Notes: generated by a model from the sequence alone, not told the origin. A stretch of DNA of 59,132 bases from Bryobacterales bacterium (GCA_016789905.1 JAEUQC010000164.1:1-59132), one strand, 5' to 3'. Counted from the first letter of the stretch, positions 8,445 to 17,408 are shown. Made by a program: numbers and translations.

Positions 8445-9808
8445 ACGGACAGCGCCTCAACGAAGGCCTCTTCAAACGCCGCCAGGCTTTCATCCACCGC
8501 TTCGGCGGAGATGTTCAACGGCGGGCAGACTTTGATGGTGCCGCCGCCGAAACCGACCGGCGAAAACAGCAAAACGCCTCGTTCGATGGACTTGCGGATG
8601 GCGTTCCAGGCCAGATCGGCGTCCGGTTCCGTGGTGCCGGGCTTGACACAGGCGATGCCGGCCACCAGGCCCTTGCCGTCCACCCAGCCGATTTGCGGGT
8701 ACTTGGCCTGCATTGCGCGGAAGTAGGCCAGCATCCGGTCACCCTGAACGCGGGCGTTTTCGGTGAGATTTTCGGCGAGGATGAGTTCGAGCGACGCGGC
8801 GGCGGCGGCGACGCAAACGGGGTTACCGGTATGCGTGGAGGTCATGGAGCCGGCCGGGTGGAGGTCCATAATGTCGGGGCGGCCGATGACAGCGGCGATG
8901 GGCAGCGAACTGGAGATTCCTTTGCCCCAAGTGGTGAGGTCCGGCACAATGCCGTAGTGCTCAAAGCCCCAGAGCTTGCCGGTGCGGCCGAAGCCGGCCT
9001 GCACTTCATCGCAGGCGAGAAGGGCGCCGTGCTGCTTGCACCAGGCCTGCAACTGCCGCATGTATTCGACCGGCGCGAAGGAGGCGGAGCCGCCCTGATA
9101 GGTTTCCAGGATGACACCGGCGACATTGGCGGGGCTGACGCCTTTGGCGGCGAGCTGTTTTTCGAAGTACGCGAACGAGGTGTCGGGAGTGCGGAAGCCG
9201 TCGGGGAATTCGAGTTGAACAAAGCCGGCGTCGAGGTTGACGATCCACTCTTTCAGCGCGGGGATGCCGCCGGCTTGTTGCGAGCCCAGGGTGCGGCCGT
9301 GGAACGCTTTTTCAAAGCTGACGATCACGTTCTTATCGCGGCCGCCGGCCTTTACACCGTGGGTACGCATAAGCTTGATGGCGCATTCGACGGTTTCGGA
9401 GCCGGTGGTGAGGAGAAACACCTTTTTCAAAGGCGCGGGCATGAGATCGGCCAGGCGCTTGACGAAGTTGGCGCGAATCTCATTTGGGAAGCAGTAGTTG
9501 GTAAGCAGGCCATGGCCGGCCTGGCGCTGGATGGCATCGATGATCTCTTTGCGGCCGTGGCCTGCATTGGTGATGAGAACGCCGGAGGACCAATCGATCC
9601 AACGGTTGCCCCAACGGTCCCAAACGGAGAAGTTTTCGGCGCGGTCCCATACGACGGGGGGCTGGCCCTGCATGGCGACGGGCTCGTAGTCGTGAAGTTG
9701 CTGGAGGATGGGGAGCGATTCGGGGACGGGGAAATCAGTAACGATTTGGCGGAGGTCGGTTTGGACCCGTTTTACGGGGCGAGGGACGAGTTCGTAGGTT
9801 CTGGCCAT
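8441..9808 (-). CDS. Class III (PLP) aminotransferase, aspartate aminotransferase family
   Basis: With the start at ATG 9808 (MARTYELVPRP, the usual beginning of close homologues as I remember them) the enzyme has 455 aa; an ATG at 9835 would add nine residues. Class III features are clear: TTGSETVECAIK for phosphate binding, DEVQAGFGRTG with the Asp (D267) that pairs with the pyridine N, and TTWGKGISSS with the Schiff-base Lys (K296). It should transfer an amino group between an omega-amino compound and a 2-oxoacid, like GABA or acetylornithine transaminases. It is the first gene of the four-gene operon, and its promoter region is shared with the divergent phosphatidyltransferase gene 64 bp away. 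Confidence 0.85.
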   Translation of the reverse strand: MARTYELVPRPVKRVQTDLRQIVTDFPVPESLPILQQLHDYEPVAMQGQPPVVWDRAENFSVWDRWGNRWIDWSSGVLITNAGHGRKEIIDAIQRQAGHGLLTNYCFPNEIRANFVKRLADLMPAPLKKVFLLTTGSETVECAIKLMRTHGVKAGGRDKNVIVSFEKAFHGRTLGSQQAGGIPALKEWIVNLDAGFVQLEFPDGFRTPDTSFAYFEKQLAAKGVSPANVAGVILETYQGGSASFAPVEYMRQLQAWCKQHGALLACDEVQAGFGRTGKLWGFEHYGIVPDLTTWGKGISSSLPIAAVIGRPDIMDLHPAGSMTSTHTGNPVCVAAAAASLELILAENLTENARVQGDRMLAYFRAMQAKYPQIGWVDGKGLVAGIACVKPGTTEPDADLAWNAIRKSIERGVLLFSPVGFGGGTIKVCPPLNISAEAVDESLAAFEEAFVEALSV

Positions 9809-9872
9809 GGGAACTACCATTGTCCGGCACGGCACATGAAACGCGCAATCGGCAAGGGGCGTCTTTTGTTAC

Positions 9873-10541
9873 ATGAGCGCAGCTACCACCGTTCGCATAC
9901 AAGAGAGCTTTCTGGCACCGCTGGAAAAGCGGGCGCTGGTGTGGATCGCCGGGCGTCTGCCGAGAGCGGTCAACTCCGATCATTTGACGGTGCTGGGGCT
10001 AAGCGCGATGATCGCGGCGTCGGCCGCCTACTGGTATTCGAGCACGAATCCGATTGGACTGTGGATCGTGAATATCTGCCTGGTATTGAATTGGTTTGGG
10101 GACTCCCTGGACGGCACGGTGGCGCGGGTTCGCAACCGGCAGCGCCCGCGGTATGGTTACTATGTCGACCATGTGGTGGATGTCATCGCGATTTCGTTCC
10201 TGATGGGCGGGATGGCGTTAAGCGGTCACTTAGCGCCGGCAATTGCGGCGTTGTTTCTGGTGGGGTATCTGCTGTTGAGCGCCGAAGTGTTTCTGGCGAC
10301 ACACTCGTTGAACAAGTTCCAGATCAGCTATTTCAAGTTCGGGCCGACGGAGTTGCGCATCCTATTGATAATTGGGAACCTGTTTGTGTACTACATGGAC
10401 CCGCGGATGCGGTGGTTCGGATCGGAATGGCAGCTCTATGACGCCGGATTCGCGGCGGGAGCGGCCGGGGTGCTACTGGTGTTTGCGATCACTGCTATCC
10501 GGCACACGGTCCAGTTGTACAATGAGGAGCGCCTGGATTGA
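9873..10541 (+). CDS. CDP-alcohol phosphatidyltransferase family membrane protein
   Basis: The 222-aa integral membrane enzyme has about six hydrophobic helices. The family signature D-x2-DG-x2-AR-x8-G-x3-D-x3-D is complete: D77, D80, G81, A84, R85, G95, D99 and D103. These residues bind two metal ions and CDP, and transfer a phosphatidyl-type group from a CDP-linked lipid to an alcohol. Whether the product is phosphatidylglycerol-, inositol- or another phospholipid cannot be told. The stop overlaps the TTG start of the GtrA gene, so the two are coupled and may jointly serve envelope lipid or glycan modification. Confidence 0.85.
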   Translation: MSAATTVRIQESFLAPLEKRALVWIAGRLPRAVNSDHLTVLGLSAMIAASAAYWYSSTNPIGLWIVNICLVLNWFGDSLDGTVARVRNRQRPRYGYYVDHVVDVIAISFLMGGMALSGHLAPAIAALFLVGYLLLSAEVFLATHSLNKFQISYFKFGPTELRILLIIGNLFVYYMDPRMRWFGSEWQLYDAGFAAGAAGVLLVFAITAIRHTVQLYNEERLD

Positions 10542-10921
10542 TCAAACGTTGGTTGCGGTTTAACGCGGTGGGCCTGGCGGGGATACTGGTGCAGTTGGCC
10601 GCGTTGACCTTGTTTTCGCAGTACATGCGCGTGCTATGGGCGACGTTTTTCGCGGTGGAAGTGGCGGTGCTGCACAACTTCTACTGGCATGAACGTTGGA
10701 CGTGGGGGACGCTGGGCACGCCGGGGCTGGGCGGGCGGCTGTTGCGGTTTCACCTGGCCAACGGGCTCGTATCGATTGTGTCCAACTTAGTATGGATGCG
10801 GCTGCTTACCGGAACATTCGGGATGCACTATCTGCCGGCGAACCTGATCAGCATTGGCATTACGGCGGTGTTGAACTTTGGGTTGAGCGAGCGGTTCGTA
10901 TTTCGCGGGATGCGGCAGTAG
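10538..10921 (+). CDS. GtrA-like membrane protein
   Basis: The 127-aa protein has four predicted transmembrane helices and the GtrA pattern (RFNAVGLAGILVQLAAL, then VEVAVLHNFYWHERWTW, and NFGLSERFVF near the end). GtrA proteins are thought to flip or help move polyprenyl-linked sugars across the inner membrane during glycosylation of O-antigen or other envelope polymers. The likely start is TTG at 10538, overlapping the TGA of the preceding gene by four bases; no ATG lies near. Its context with a phosphatidyltransferase supports an envelope lipid-sugar role. Confidence 0.85.
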   Translation: MIKRWLRFNAVGLAGILVQLAALTLFSQYMRVLWATFFAVEVAVLHNFYWHERWTWGTLGTPGLGGRLLRFHLANGLVSIVSNLVWMRLLTGTFGMHYLPANLISIGITAVLNFGLSERFVFRGMRQ

Positions 10922-11226
10922 TGGCCCCATAGTTGGCTAATTGTGTAATTGGTCACGAGCATCCAGAATGCCAGATCACGCAGTAGGCGGGAATCAGATC
11001 ACGGTGTCTTTCCCGTAAAAGCCGAAGCTCCCAAGTGGCCCGGAGGAGTCAAGGGCGCCAAGCATGACGAAATCTGCGGCGATTGGCGCAATCCTGCGTT
11101 ATCCGTTACATGATTGGTCAGTCGATGAAACCGGCTCAGCATCCGACAAAACAAGGATCCATGAGCAGTACGTTCCTGTGGAAGAGTACGACTGATCGTC
11201 GCGGATCGCGCGATACACCCACCCGT
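10922..11226. other. Intergenic region between convergent genes
   Basis: This 305-bp stretch separates the GtrA stop from the ylxP stop. I see no credible coding frame, no repeat and no strong hairpin with a T-run in it. Any terminators for the two converging units are not recognisable by eye. Confidence 0.5.
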
Positions 11227-11514
11227 CTACTCCACCCACTCCACATAAGAGGATTCCAACATGCCGCCGAGCACGCCGGCCGCGTCCTCTTCAACAGCTT
11301 GCAGCACTTTCTCCGCGAACGTTCGGTCATTGGAAAGGGTCACCGCGCTGACAAGAGCGCGGTTCAGAATATCGGCAGGCCCGATCTCCGCCACCGCCAC
11401 GTTGTGACGGCTGCGAAGCCGGGCCTTAATACTGCGAATCACGTTGCGCCGGTCCTTCAGCGATTCGGCATGGTCAATGCGCAGTTCGAGATGAAGGACG
11501 CCGATAATCGGCAT
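11227..11514 (-). CDS. ylxP: DUF503/YlxP-family protein
   Basis: The 95-aa protein fits DUF503: MPIIGVLHLELRI, then SLKDRRNVIRSIKARLRSRHNVAVAE, typical of YlxP proteins that sit next to infB and rbfA in many bacteria. The compact alpha/beta fold lacks a known catalytic site, and its function is thought to relate to ribosome maturation. It begins 12 bp after the infB stop on the same strand, so it is the last gene of the rimP-nusA-infB run. rbfA, often next in other phyla, is not here. Confidence 0.85.
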   Translation of the reverse strand: MPIIGVLHLELRIDHAESLKDRRNVIRSIKARLRSRHNVAVAEIGPADILNRALVSAVTLSNDRTFAEKVLQAVEEDAAGVLGGMLESSYVEWVE

Positions 11515-11526
11515 ATTGCGGAATAT

Positions 11527-14500
11527 TTAGTCGAGGCTGCGGGCAACCTGCTCGGTGGCGAAGGCTTCCAGAATGTCGCCCTTCTCCATGTCGTTGAATC
11601 CGTTGATGGAGATACCACACTCGAAACCAAACTTCACTTCGCTCACATCATCCTTGAATCGCTTCAAAGCGCTGATCCTGCCAGTGAAGATAACCTTGCC
11701 GTCGCGGTTGACGCGAACTTCGGCCGAACGGGGAATATTGCCGTCGAGCACGTAGCAACCAGCCACAGTTCCGACGCGAGAGATCCGGAAGATCTCCCGC
11801 ACTTCGGCCTTGCCCTTGTACACCTCTTTGAAGACCGGGGCGAGCAGGCCCATCATGGCCTTTTTGATCTCGTCGGTCACCTCGTAGATGATCGAGTGCG
11901 GGCGAATGTCGATCTTTTCGCGCTCGGCGGCGGCCTGCGCGTTGCGGTCCGGCTTCACGTTGAAGCCGATGACAATGGCGTTGGACGCGGTGGCAAGCAT
12001 CACGTCGGTTTCCGTGATGGCGCCGACACCGGTGAGCAGCACGCGGACGCGCACCTGGTCGGTGGACATCTTCTGCAACGTGTCGGACAGCACTTCGGCG
12101 CTGCCGCCCACGTCAGCCTTGATGATGAGATTGAGATCCTTGCTCTCGCCCTCCTTCATCTGCGTGTGGAGAGCTTCCAGCGTCATCCGCTTGTTCTTGG
12201 CCATCTGCACGTCACGCGAACGGGCCTCGCGGAACATGACAATCTGCTTGGCCTTGGCCGTGTCGGTGACCATCTGGAACGAATCGCCGACTTCCGGCAA
12301 CATCTCCAGACCGAGCACTTCAACCGGGGTGGCCGGGCCGGCTTCGCGGATGGGGGCGCCCTGATCGTCGAACATGGCGCGCACCTTGCCGAACACGGAA
12401 CCGCAGAGGAAAAACGCTCCCACTTTGAGCGTGCCGTTGCGCACCAGCACGGTGGCAACCGGGCCCCGGCCCTTGTCGAGTTTGGCTTCGAGCACGTTGC
12501 CGATAGCCGGACGGGTGGGGTTGGCCTTGAGCGCCTTGATGTCGGCGACCAGCAGAATCATTTCGAGCAGAAGATCCAGGTTCTGCTTCGCCTTGGCCGA
12601 GACGGGCACCATGACGGTGTCGCCACCCCAATCTTCGGCGAGCAATCCTTTATCGGACAACTGCTGCTTGATACGGTCGATCTGGGCGTCGGGTTTGTCG
12701 ATTTTGTTAATGGCGACAATGATGGGAACACCGGCGGCCTTGGCGTGGTTAATGGCTTCCACGGTCTGCGGCATCACGCCGTCGTCGGCGGCGACGACCA
12801 GGATAACCACATCGGTGACTTTGGCGCCGCGGGCCCGCATGCGGGTAAAGGCTTCGTGACCCGGCGTATCGATAAAGACGATCTTCTTGTCGTGGATCGA
12901 CACTTGATAGGCGCCGATGTGCTGGGTGATGCCGCCGGCTTCGCGCTCGGCCACACGGCCCTGACGAATGGCGTCGAGCAGCGATGTCTTACCGTGATCG
13001 ACGTGGCCCATGATAGTGACTACTGGAGCACGAACGACCAGATCCTTCGGATCCTCTGCCAGTTCCACTTCCCAGGTCTGCTCATCTTCGTAGCTGACCT
13101 GCGCGGCGACGGCACCGAAATCGCGAGAAATATCTTCGGCGAGCTTTACATCGATGGTCTGATTGATGGTGGCAAAGAACTTACGGTCCACCAGTTTCTT
13201 AATAACGAGCGTGGTCTTGATGCCGAGCTTTTCTGCCAGTTCCTTGACAGTTATGCCTTCAGAAACCGTGATTTCCTTGCCCTTGGCGAGGAGAAGGTCG
13301 GTATTCTCCTTCTTCGCGTAGATGGGACGGAGCTTGCCTTCTTCGGCTTCCTTCACGCGGCCCTGGGGACGTTTGCGGGTGTCGACACGACGGCCGGGAT
13401 CGACCGGGACGGGCATGGCCGACGGCTGCAGCATGTTCGCCGAAGTCGGGTGCATGGGACGGCCGCGATTGGGTCCGCCGGGTCCGCCGGGGCGGGGACC
13501 GAAAGAGGGCTGACCAGGACCACTGGGGCGGCCCGGAGAGGGCATGCCGGGGCGGGCGCCGCCGCCTTGACCGCCGCCCTGATAGATGGGGCGGCCGGGG
13601 GCCGGAGCGCCAGGGCGCGGGCCAGGGGCGCCGGGCCTGGGGCCTGGAGGGCCCTGCAACTGTTTCAGGCGGTCCACCATGTCCGGACGCGGAGGAACGA
13701 CGGGACGCGCAGAGGGTTGACCAGCGAGTGGACGGCCGCCGCCCTGCGGGGGCGGCTGCGGGGGACGCGGCGCGGGAGCGCCGGGGCCGGCCGGACGAGC
13801 CTGCATGGGCGGACGGGGCGCGGCCGGGGTCGGCATGGGCCTAGGCGCGGGGGCACCGGGAGCGATGGAAGCGCTAGGAGCGGAGGCCGGAGGCGCACTA
13901 GGACCGGGTGTGCCGACGAAAACAGCAGGAGGCGCTATGGGCCGGCCCGGCCCGGGGCCTGGGGAGTGTTGCGCGGGAGGCGCCTGCGGCCGGGGAGCGC
14001 CGGGCATGCCCGTTCCCGGGGTGACGAGCGGTTGGCGGGGGCCGGAAAGAATCTGCCCTGGGCGCGGAGGCGAGACCGGTTGGGCCGGGCGGGCCGGAGG
14101 GACGGGCAAAGAAGGGACTTTGGGTGTCGGGGCCGGTTCTTGCGGTTTCGGCGGCGCGGCGACGGCGGGGCGGATCGGCGTACCGGTTGCCAAGGGCGGG
14201 CGCAACGGGGCGGTGGCTTTCACCGCGACAGGAGCGTCGGCGGCTTCTGCCACAGGTTCCGCAGGCTTCGCCGCTGGGGGCGCCACGGGTACGGCAACCG
14301 GCTGAGGCGGACGGACGGGCGCGGCCGGAGCGACGGGCAGTGCCGGGACAGGCGGGGCCAATGGCGGCGCGACAGGCGCGACGATCGGAGGCCGAATGGC
14401 GGCCGGGCGCGGAACCGGTTCAACGACCGGAGGAGGCGGAGGCGCCGTTTCCACATGCACCTCGTCGTCGTTTTCCCCGCCGCTGAGATCGGCGTGGGGA

Positions 14501-14694
14501 TCGTCCTCTATCCGGTACCTGGCGACGCTTGGGTCGTTCTTCAGGTGGGTGCGGATTTGAAGAGCAAGATCGTCGTCGATCGAACTGGAATGGGTCTTCT
14601 TATCTTGAACGCCCAGCTTCGGGAGGGCGTCGATGATCGCGCTAGGCTTGACCTCGAGCTCCCTGGCCAGTTCGTTAATACGGATCTTACTCAT
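11527..14694 (-). CDS. infB: Translation initiation factor IF-2
   Basis: IF-2 is the GTPase that brings initiator fMet-tRNA to the 30S subunit and promotes 50S joining. The 1055-aa protein begins with an IF2_N domain (MSKIRINELARELEVK). A very long Pro/Ala/Gly linker follows at about 75-440, then a second IF2_N-like segment (VSEGITVKELAEKLGIK). The G domain starts near residue 560 with GHVDHGKTS, then DTPGHEAF and NKIDKPD, and is followed by domains II-IV ending near FECGISINGFND and GDILEAF. E. coli IF2-alpha is about 890 aa; the excess here is the linker. The start ATG at 14694 has no obvious Shine-Dalgarno. The antisense strand is open over the whole gene, which I treat as a composition shadow. 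Confidence 0.97.
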   Translation of the reverse strand: MSKIRINELARELEVKPSAIIDALPKLGVQDKKTHSSSIDDDLALQIRTHLKNDPSVARYRIEDDPHADLSGGENDDEVHVETAPPPPPVVEPVPRPAAIRPPIVAPVAPPLAPPVPALPVAPAAPVRPPQPVAVPVAPPAAKPAEPVAEAADAPVAVKATAPLRPPLATGTPIRPAVAAPPKPQEPAPTPKVPSLPVPPARPAQPVSPPRPGQILSGPRQPLVTPGTGMPGAPRPQAPPAQHSPGPGPGRPIAPPAVFVGTPGPSAPPASAPSASIAPGAPAPRPMPTPAAPRPPMQARPAGPGAPAPRPPQPPPQGGGRPLAGQPSARPVVPPRPDMVDRLKQLQGPPGPRPGAPGPRPGAPAPGRPIYQGGGQGGGARPGMPSPGRPSGPGQPSFGPRPGGPGGPNRGRPMHPTSANMLQPSAMPVPVDPGRRVDTRKRPQGRVKEAEEGKLRPIYAKKENTDLLLAKGKEITVSEGITVKELAEKLGIKTTLVIKKLVDRKFFATINQTIDVKLAEDISRDFGAVAAQVSYEDEQTWEVELAEDPKDLVVRAPVVTIMGHVDHGKTSLLDAIRQGRVAEREAGGITQHIGAYQVSIHDKKIVFIDTPGHEAFTRMRARGAKVTDVVILVVAADDGVMPQTVEAINHAKAAGVPIIVAINKIDKPDAQIDRIKQQLSDKGLLAEDWGGDTVMVPVSAKAKQNLDLLLEMILLVADIKALKANPTRPAIGNVLEAKLDKGRGPVATVLVRNGTLKVGAFFLCGSVFGKVRAMFDDQGAPIREAGPATPVEVLGLEMLPEVGDSFQMVTDTAKAKQIVMFREARSRDVQMAKNKRMTLEALHTQMKEGESKDLNLIIKADVGGSAEVLSDTLQKMSTDQVRVRVLLTGVGAITETDVMLATASNAIVIGFNVKPDRNAQAAAEREKIDIRPHSIIYEVTDEIKKAMMGLLAPVFKEVYKGKAEVREIFRISRVGTVAGCYVLDGNIPRSAEVRVNRDGKVIFTGRISALKRFKDDVSEVKFGFECGISINGFNDMEKGDILEAFATEQVARSLD

Positions 14695-14843
14695 AGATGG
14701 AGGAAAAATTAATACGCGGCGGTGGCGTCCCGGCCATTACGGCACATTGACGGTGACGCGAGCCGTTACTGCCCCTTCTGTCATGGTAACAGATTCACTT
14801 CCAATCACAGACGCGGAGGCAGCGCGGGCCACTTAACAATAAG

Positions 14844-16274
14844 CTATTCGGCTTCTTTTTCGGGCGCAATTTCGGCAGACGGCGCGGATTCGGGCTCCGG
14901 AGGGGCTTCCGCCGCCGCTTCGGCGGCTGGTTCTTCCGCGACGGCAGGGGCGGCGTCCGACGCTACGGGCGCATCGGCGGAAGCAGCGTCAGCGGGGGCC
15001 TCGTCTTCATAGGGACCGTAATAGGCGTTCACCGCGTACTGGATGCTTTCGAGTGCTTTTGCATTGATGCCAGGAATGGTTTGAATCTCTTCCGGCGTCA
15101 TGGCGCCGAGCCGCTCCACCGTTCCGATGCCGGCTTCAAACAGCCGCTCAACCACCTTTTCCGGCAGACCGAAATCGATCAAAACCGAAAGCGGCGCGCC
15201 GGAGACCTGCAACTGGGCCATCTGCGCTTCCACTTCCCGACGCTTTTCCTCTTCGCTCTTGATATCGATTTTCCATCCGATCAACTTGGCGGCCAGGCGG
15301 ACGTTCTGCCCCTTTTTGCCGATGGCGAGAGAAAGCTGATTGTCGTCAACGATGACTTCCATGTGCCGGTCGTTGGAATCGATGACGGAGACACGGCTGA
15401 TTTTGGCGGGACTCAGGGCGTGGGTGGCGAACTGGACCGGGTCCTCTGAAAATTCGATGATGTCGATTTTTTCGCCGCGCAGTTCGCGGATGATGGATTG
15501 CACGCGCATTCCCTTCATGCCGACGCAGGCGCCGACGGAATCGACATCCCGGTCCCGGCTGGCGACGGCGATCTTCGTGCGCTCTCCCGCTTCGCGAGCA
15601 CAGGCGCGAATGACCACGGTGTTGTCGTAGATTTCGGGCACTTCCTGCTCAAATAGGCGCTTGACGAATTCGCAATCGGCGCGGGAGAGAACCACGCCGG
15701 AGTTTTTGCCGCTCCGCTCGACGCTCTTGATGACACAGCGGACGCGGTCGCCGATCTGAAAACTCTCCAGACGGGACTGTTCCCGCTTCGACAGCCGGGC
15801 TTCGGTCTTGCTGCTCAGATCGCAGACCAGATCGCCCATTTCGATTCGCTTCACGGTGCAGTTGACAAGTTCGCCGACGCGGTTGTGGAACTCATTGAAG
15901 ATGGTGTCTCGCTCCGCTTCACGCACCTTCTGCATGATGACTTGCTTGGCGGTCTGGGCGGAGATGCGGCCGAGCGCCTCGGTCTTTTTAGGGAACTTGA
16001 TGACCCCGCCGAGTTGGGCGGCACGGTCGTACTCGAGGGCGTCGGGAAGGGAGATTTCGCGGACGGAGTCCTGGACCTGTTCCACGATCACCTTAATCGC
16101 CGAGATCTGAATGGCGCCGGTCTTTTCGTCGAAATCGGCGATCAGTTCCTCATTCCCTTTGAACTGTTTGCGGGCGGCGGCGAGCATGGCGTCTTTCACC
16201 GCGTCGATGACGACCTGCGGATTGATGCCCTTTTCCTTGCTCAACATCTCGATGGACTGATAAATCGTTCCCAC
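14844..16274 (-). CDS. nusA: Transcription termination/antitermination factor NusA
   Basis: The 476-aa NusA binds RNA polymerase near the RNA exit channel and modulates pausing, termination and antitermination. Visible parts are the N-terminal RNAP-binding domain (about 1-130), S1 (about 135-200, NCTVKRIEMGDLVCDL), and KH1/KH2 (about 205-345, with VGACVGMKGMRVQSI and LSLAIGKKGQNVRLAA). A helix-hairpin-helix type C-terminal segment follows (IPGINAKALESI). The last 60 residues are an Ala/Glu/Pro tail without structure. It lies 36 bp downstream of rimP. The usual ylxR and L7Ae-like genes between nusA and infB are missing; the 149-bp gap there holds no frame I can support. Confidence 0.97.
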   Translation of the reverse strand: MGTIYQSIEMLSKEKGINPQVVIDAVKDAMLAAARKQFKGNEELIADFDEKTGAIQISAIKVIVEQVQDSVREISLPDALEYDRAAQLGGVIKFPKKTEALGRISAQTAKQVIMQKVREAERDTIFNEFHNRVGELVNCTVKRIEMGDLVCDLSSKTEARLSKREQSRLESFQIGDRVRCVIKSVERSGKNSGVVLSRADCEFVKRLFEQEVPEIYDNTVVIRACAREAGERTKIAVASRDRDVDSVGACVGMKGMRVQSIIRELRGEKIDIIEFSEDPVQFATHALSPAKISRVSVIDSNDRHMEVIVDDNQLSLAIGKKGQNVRLAAKLIGWKIDIKSEEEKRREVEAQMAQLQVSGAPLSVLIDFGLPEKVVERLFEAGIGTVERLGAMTPEEIQTIPGINAKALESIQYAVNAYYGPYEDEAPADAASADAPVASDAAPAVAEEPAAEAAAEAPPEPESAPSAEIAPEKEAE

Positions 16275-16310
16275 AGGGACTCCTCTCTTCGCGCCGGCGG
16301 ACCGGCGGCG

Positions 16311-16775
16311 TTACCACTCAAACTTCAAGTTCGCTTTTTTCACTTTTTCCAACGGAATCCGCGCCGCGGCACCGTTGGCCTGCTCCACCGTCAGGACATC
16401 TTCGGCAAAGGCCTGGAGCGTGCCAATCCAGGTGGTGGAATCGGCGATGGGCTCCCGAAGAACGATTTTGACCTTTTTGCCCACGGACTTTTCGAAATCG
16501 CGGGGCCGGGTTAGCTTGCGTTCGACGCCGGGAGAACTGACCTCAAGGGTGTATTCCCCGCCCGGTATGATGTCTTCCGAATCGAGCACGGCCTCCACAC
16601 CCTGGGAGACATTCTGGCATTCGGACAGCGTAACGGAAGGATCCTTATCGATATAGATCCGGAGCACACGGTGCTTGCCGCCGCCGAGAAATTCAATGTC
16701 GACGACCTCGACATTCGCCTCACGAGCGACACGGTCCGCGATCTCCCAGATTTTGCCGATTAGTTCCTGGCGCAT
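16311..16775 (-). CDS. rimP: Ribosome maturation factor RimP
   Basis: RimP assists late maturation of the 30S subunit. The 154-aa protein shows the family hallmarks EVVDIEFLGGGKHRVLRIYIDKD, split here between the N-terminal domain and the start of the conserved core, then YTLEVSSPGVERKLTRP and a C-terminal SH3-like domain. It is the first protein gene after tRNA-Val and a strong hairpin terminator (16793-16819), so transcription of rimP-nusA-infB-ylxP either starts in the short gap below the hairpin or depends on readthrough from the tRNA. Confidence 0.95.
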   Translation of the reverse strand: MRQELIGKIWEIADRVAREANVEVVDIEFLGGGKHRVLRIYIDKDPSVTLSECQNVSQGVEAVLDSEDIIPGGEYTLEVSSPGVERKLTRPRDFEKSVGKKVKIVLREPIADSTTWIGTLQAFAEDVLTVEQANGAAARIPLEKVKKANLKFEW

Positions 16776-16792
16776 TTGCTATCCGCGCGGCA

Positions 16793-16819
16793 AATAAAAA
16801 AGTGGGCTTTCGCCCACTT
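16793..16819 (-). terminator. Rho-independent terminator after tRNA-Val
   Basis: On the minus strand an 8-bp perfect stem (AAGTGGGC / GCCCACTT) closed by a GAAA tetraloop is followed by TTTTTT and then ATTTG. It lies between the tRNA-Val gene and rimP, so it should end or attenuate transcripts coming from the tRNA. Confidence 0.85.
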
Positions 16820-16902
16820 GTCATTAGCCGTCGTCGTTTTCTATTGTACATGGCCGGGCGCATTCCGCAAGGGGGGGTGGCGCTGCGCGGCCAGGAAAGG
16901 GA

Positions 16903-16979
16903 TGGTGGGCGGTCACAGGATCGAACTGTGGACCTCCTGCTTGTAAGGCAGGCGCTCTAACCGGCTGAGCTAACCGCCC
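16903..16979 (-). tRNA. tRNA-Val (anticodon TAC)
   Basis: The minus strand gives a complete cloverleaf. The acceptor GGGCGGT pairs with ACCGCCC. The D arm contains AGCTCAGCCGGTTAGAGC, the anticodon stem CCTGC/GCAGG closes the loop CTTACAA with anticodon TAC, and the T arm contains GTTCGATCC. Discriminator A and an encoded CCA follow at 16903-16906. It reads GTA and probably other valine codons. The gene is 77 nt with the CCA. Confidence 0.95.
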
Positions 16980-16998
16980 TTTCGCTACCGCTATTGTC

Positions 16999-17394
16999 TC
17001 ACGGACAGGAGCAATCCCGGCAAGCCCCATACAACAACAAATCGTGACCGGAGACCTGAAAGCCCAGCGGCGCGAGTTTTTGCACGTTGGGAAGGCACGC
17101 GTTCAGTTCAAACACCTTGCCGCATGCGCGGCAATGAAAATGATGGTGGTGGGCCTTGCCGGCGAGTTCGTAGTGAGTGACTTCGCCGGGCAGTTCTACG
17201 GCCGTCAGCCACCCTTCTTCCAGCAGCATCTTGATGTTGCGGTACACCGTGGCGATGCCGAGCCCGCTATGGCTGCCGGCGGCCAGTTCCAGCACTTCGT
17301 TTGGATCGAGCGGCCTGCCGGCGGCTTCAAACGCGGCCCGGATCGCGCGGCGTTGCCGAGTGTCGCGGGAAGCACCACGATCAGTATCAGTCAT
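16999..17394 (-). CDS. Fur-family metal-responsive regulator
   Basis: I choose ATG 17394 because GGAG lies nine bases upstream; an in-frame start at 17442 would run into the preceding gene. The 131-aa protein has the Fur winged helix (TRQRRAIRAAF, SGLGIATVYRNIKMLLEEGWL), the His-rich turn HHHHFHCRACG and a second Cys pair near the end (CRDCSC). The CxxC...CxxC pairs form the structural zinc site; the histidines contribute to the sensory site. The order of conserved residues does not let me separate Fur, Zur and PerR with certainty. Its place directly behind a zinc-type ArsR repressor and a His-rich protein favours a zinc or peroxide sensor. It is the third gene of the metal module, 14 bp after the His-rich gene. 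Confidence 0.85.
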   Translation of the reverse strand: MTDTDRGASRDTRQRRAIRAAFEAAGRPLDPNEVLELAAGSHSGLGIATVYRNIKMLLEEGWLTAVELPGEVTHYELAGKAHHHHFHCRACGKVFELNACLPNVQKLAPLGFQVSGHDLLLYGACRDCSCP

Positions 17395-17408
17395 ATGCCG
17401 GAACTCCG

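Noticed and set aside
8693..10441. Open frame of about 582 codons on the plus strand
   Set aside because: It is antisense to the aminotransferase and then out of frame with the phosphatidyltransferase, both of which have full catalytic motifs.
11083..14712. Open frame of about 1209 codons on the plus strand across infB
   Set aside because: It is antisense to an unmistakable IF-2 gene, has repetitive His/Arg/Gly composition typical of a GC-bias shadow, and no domain.
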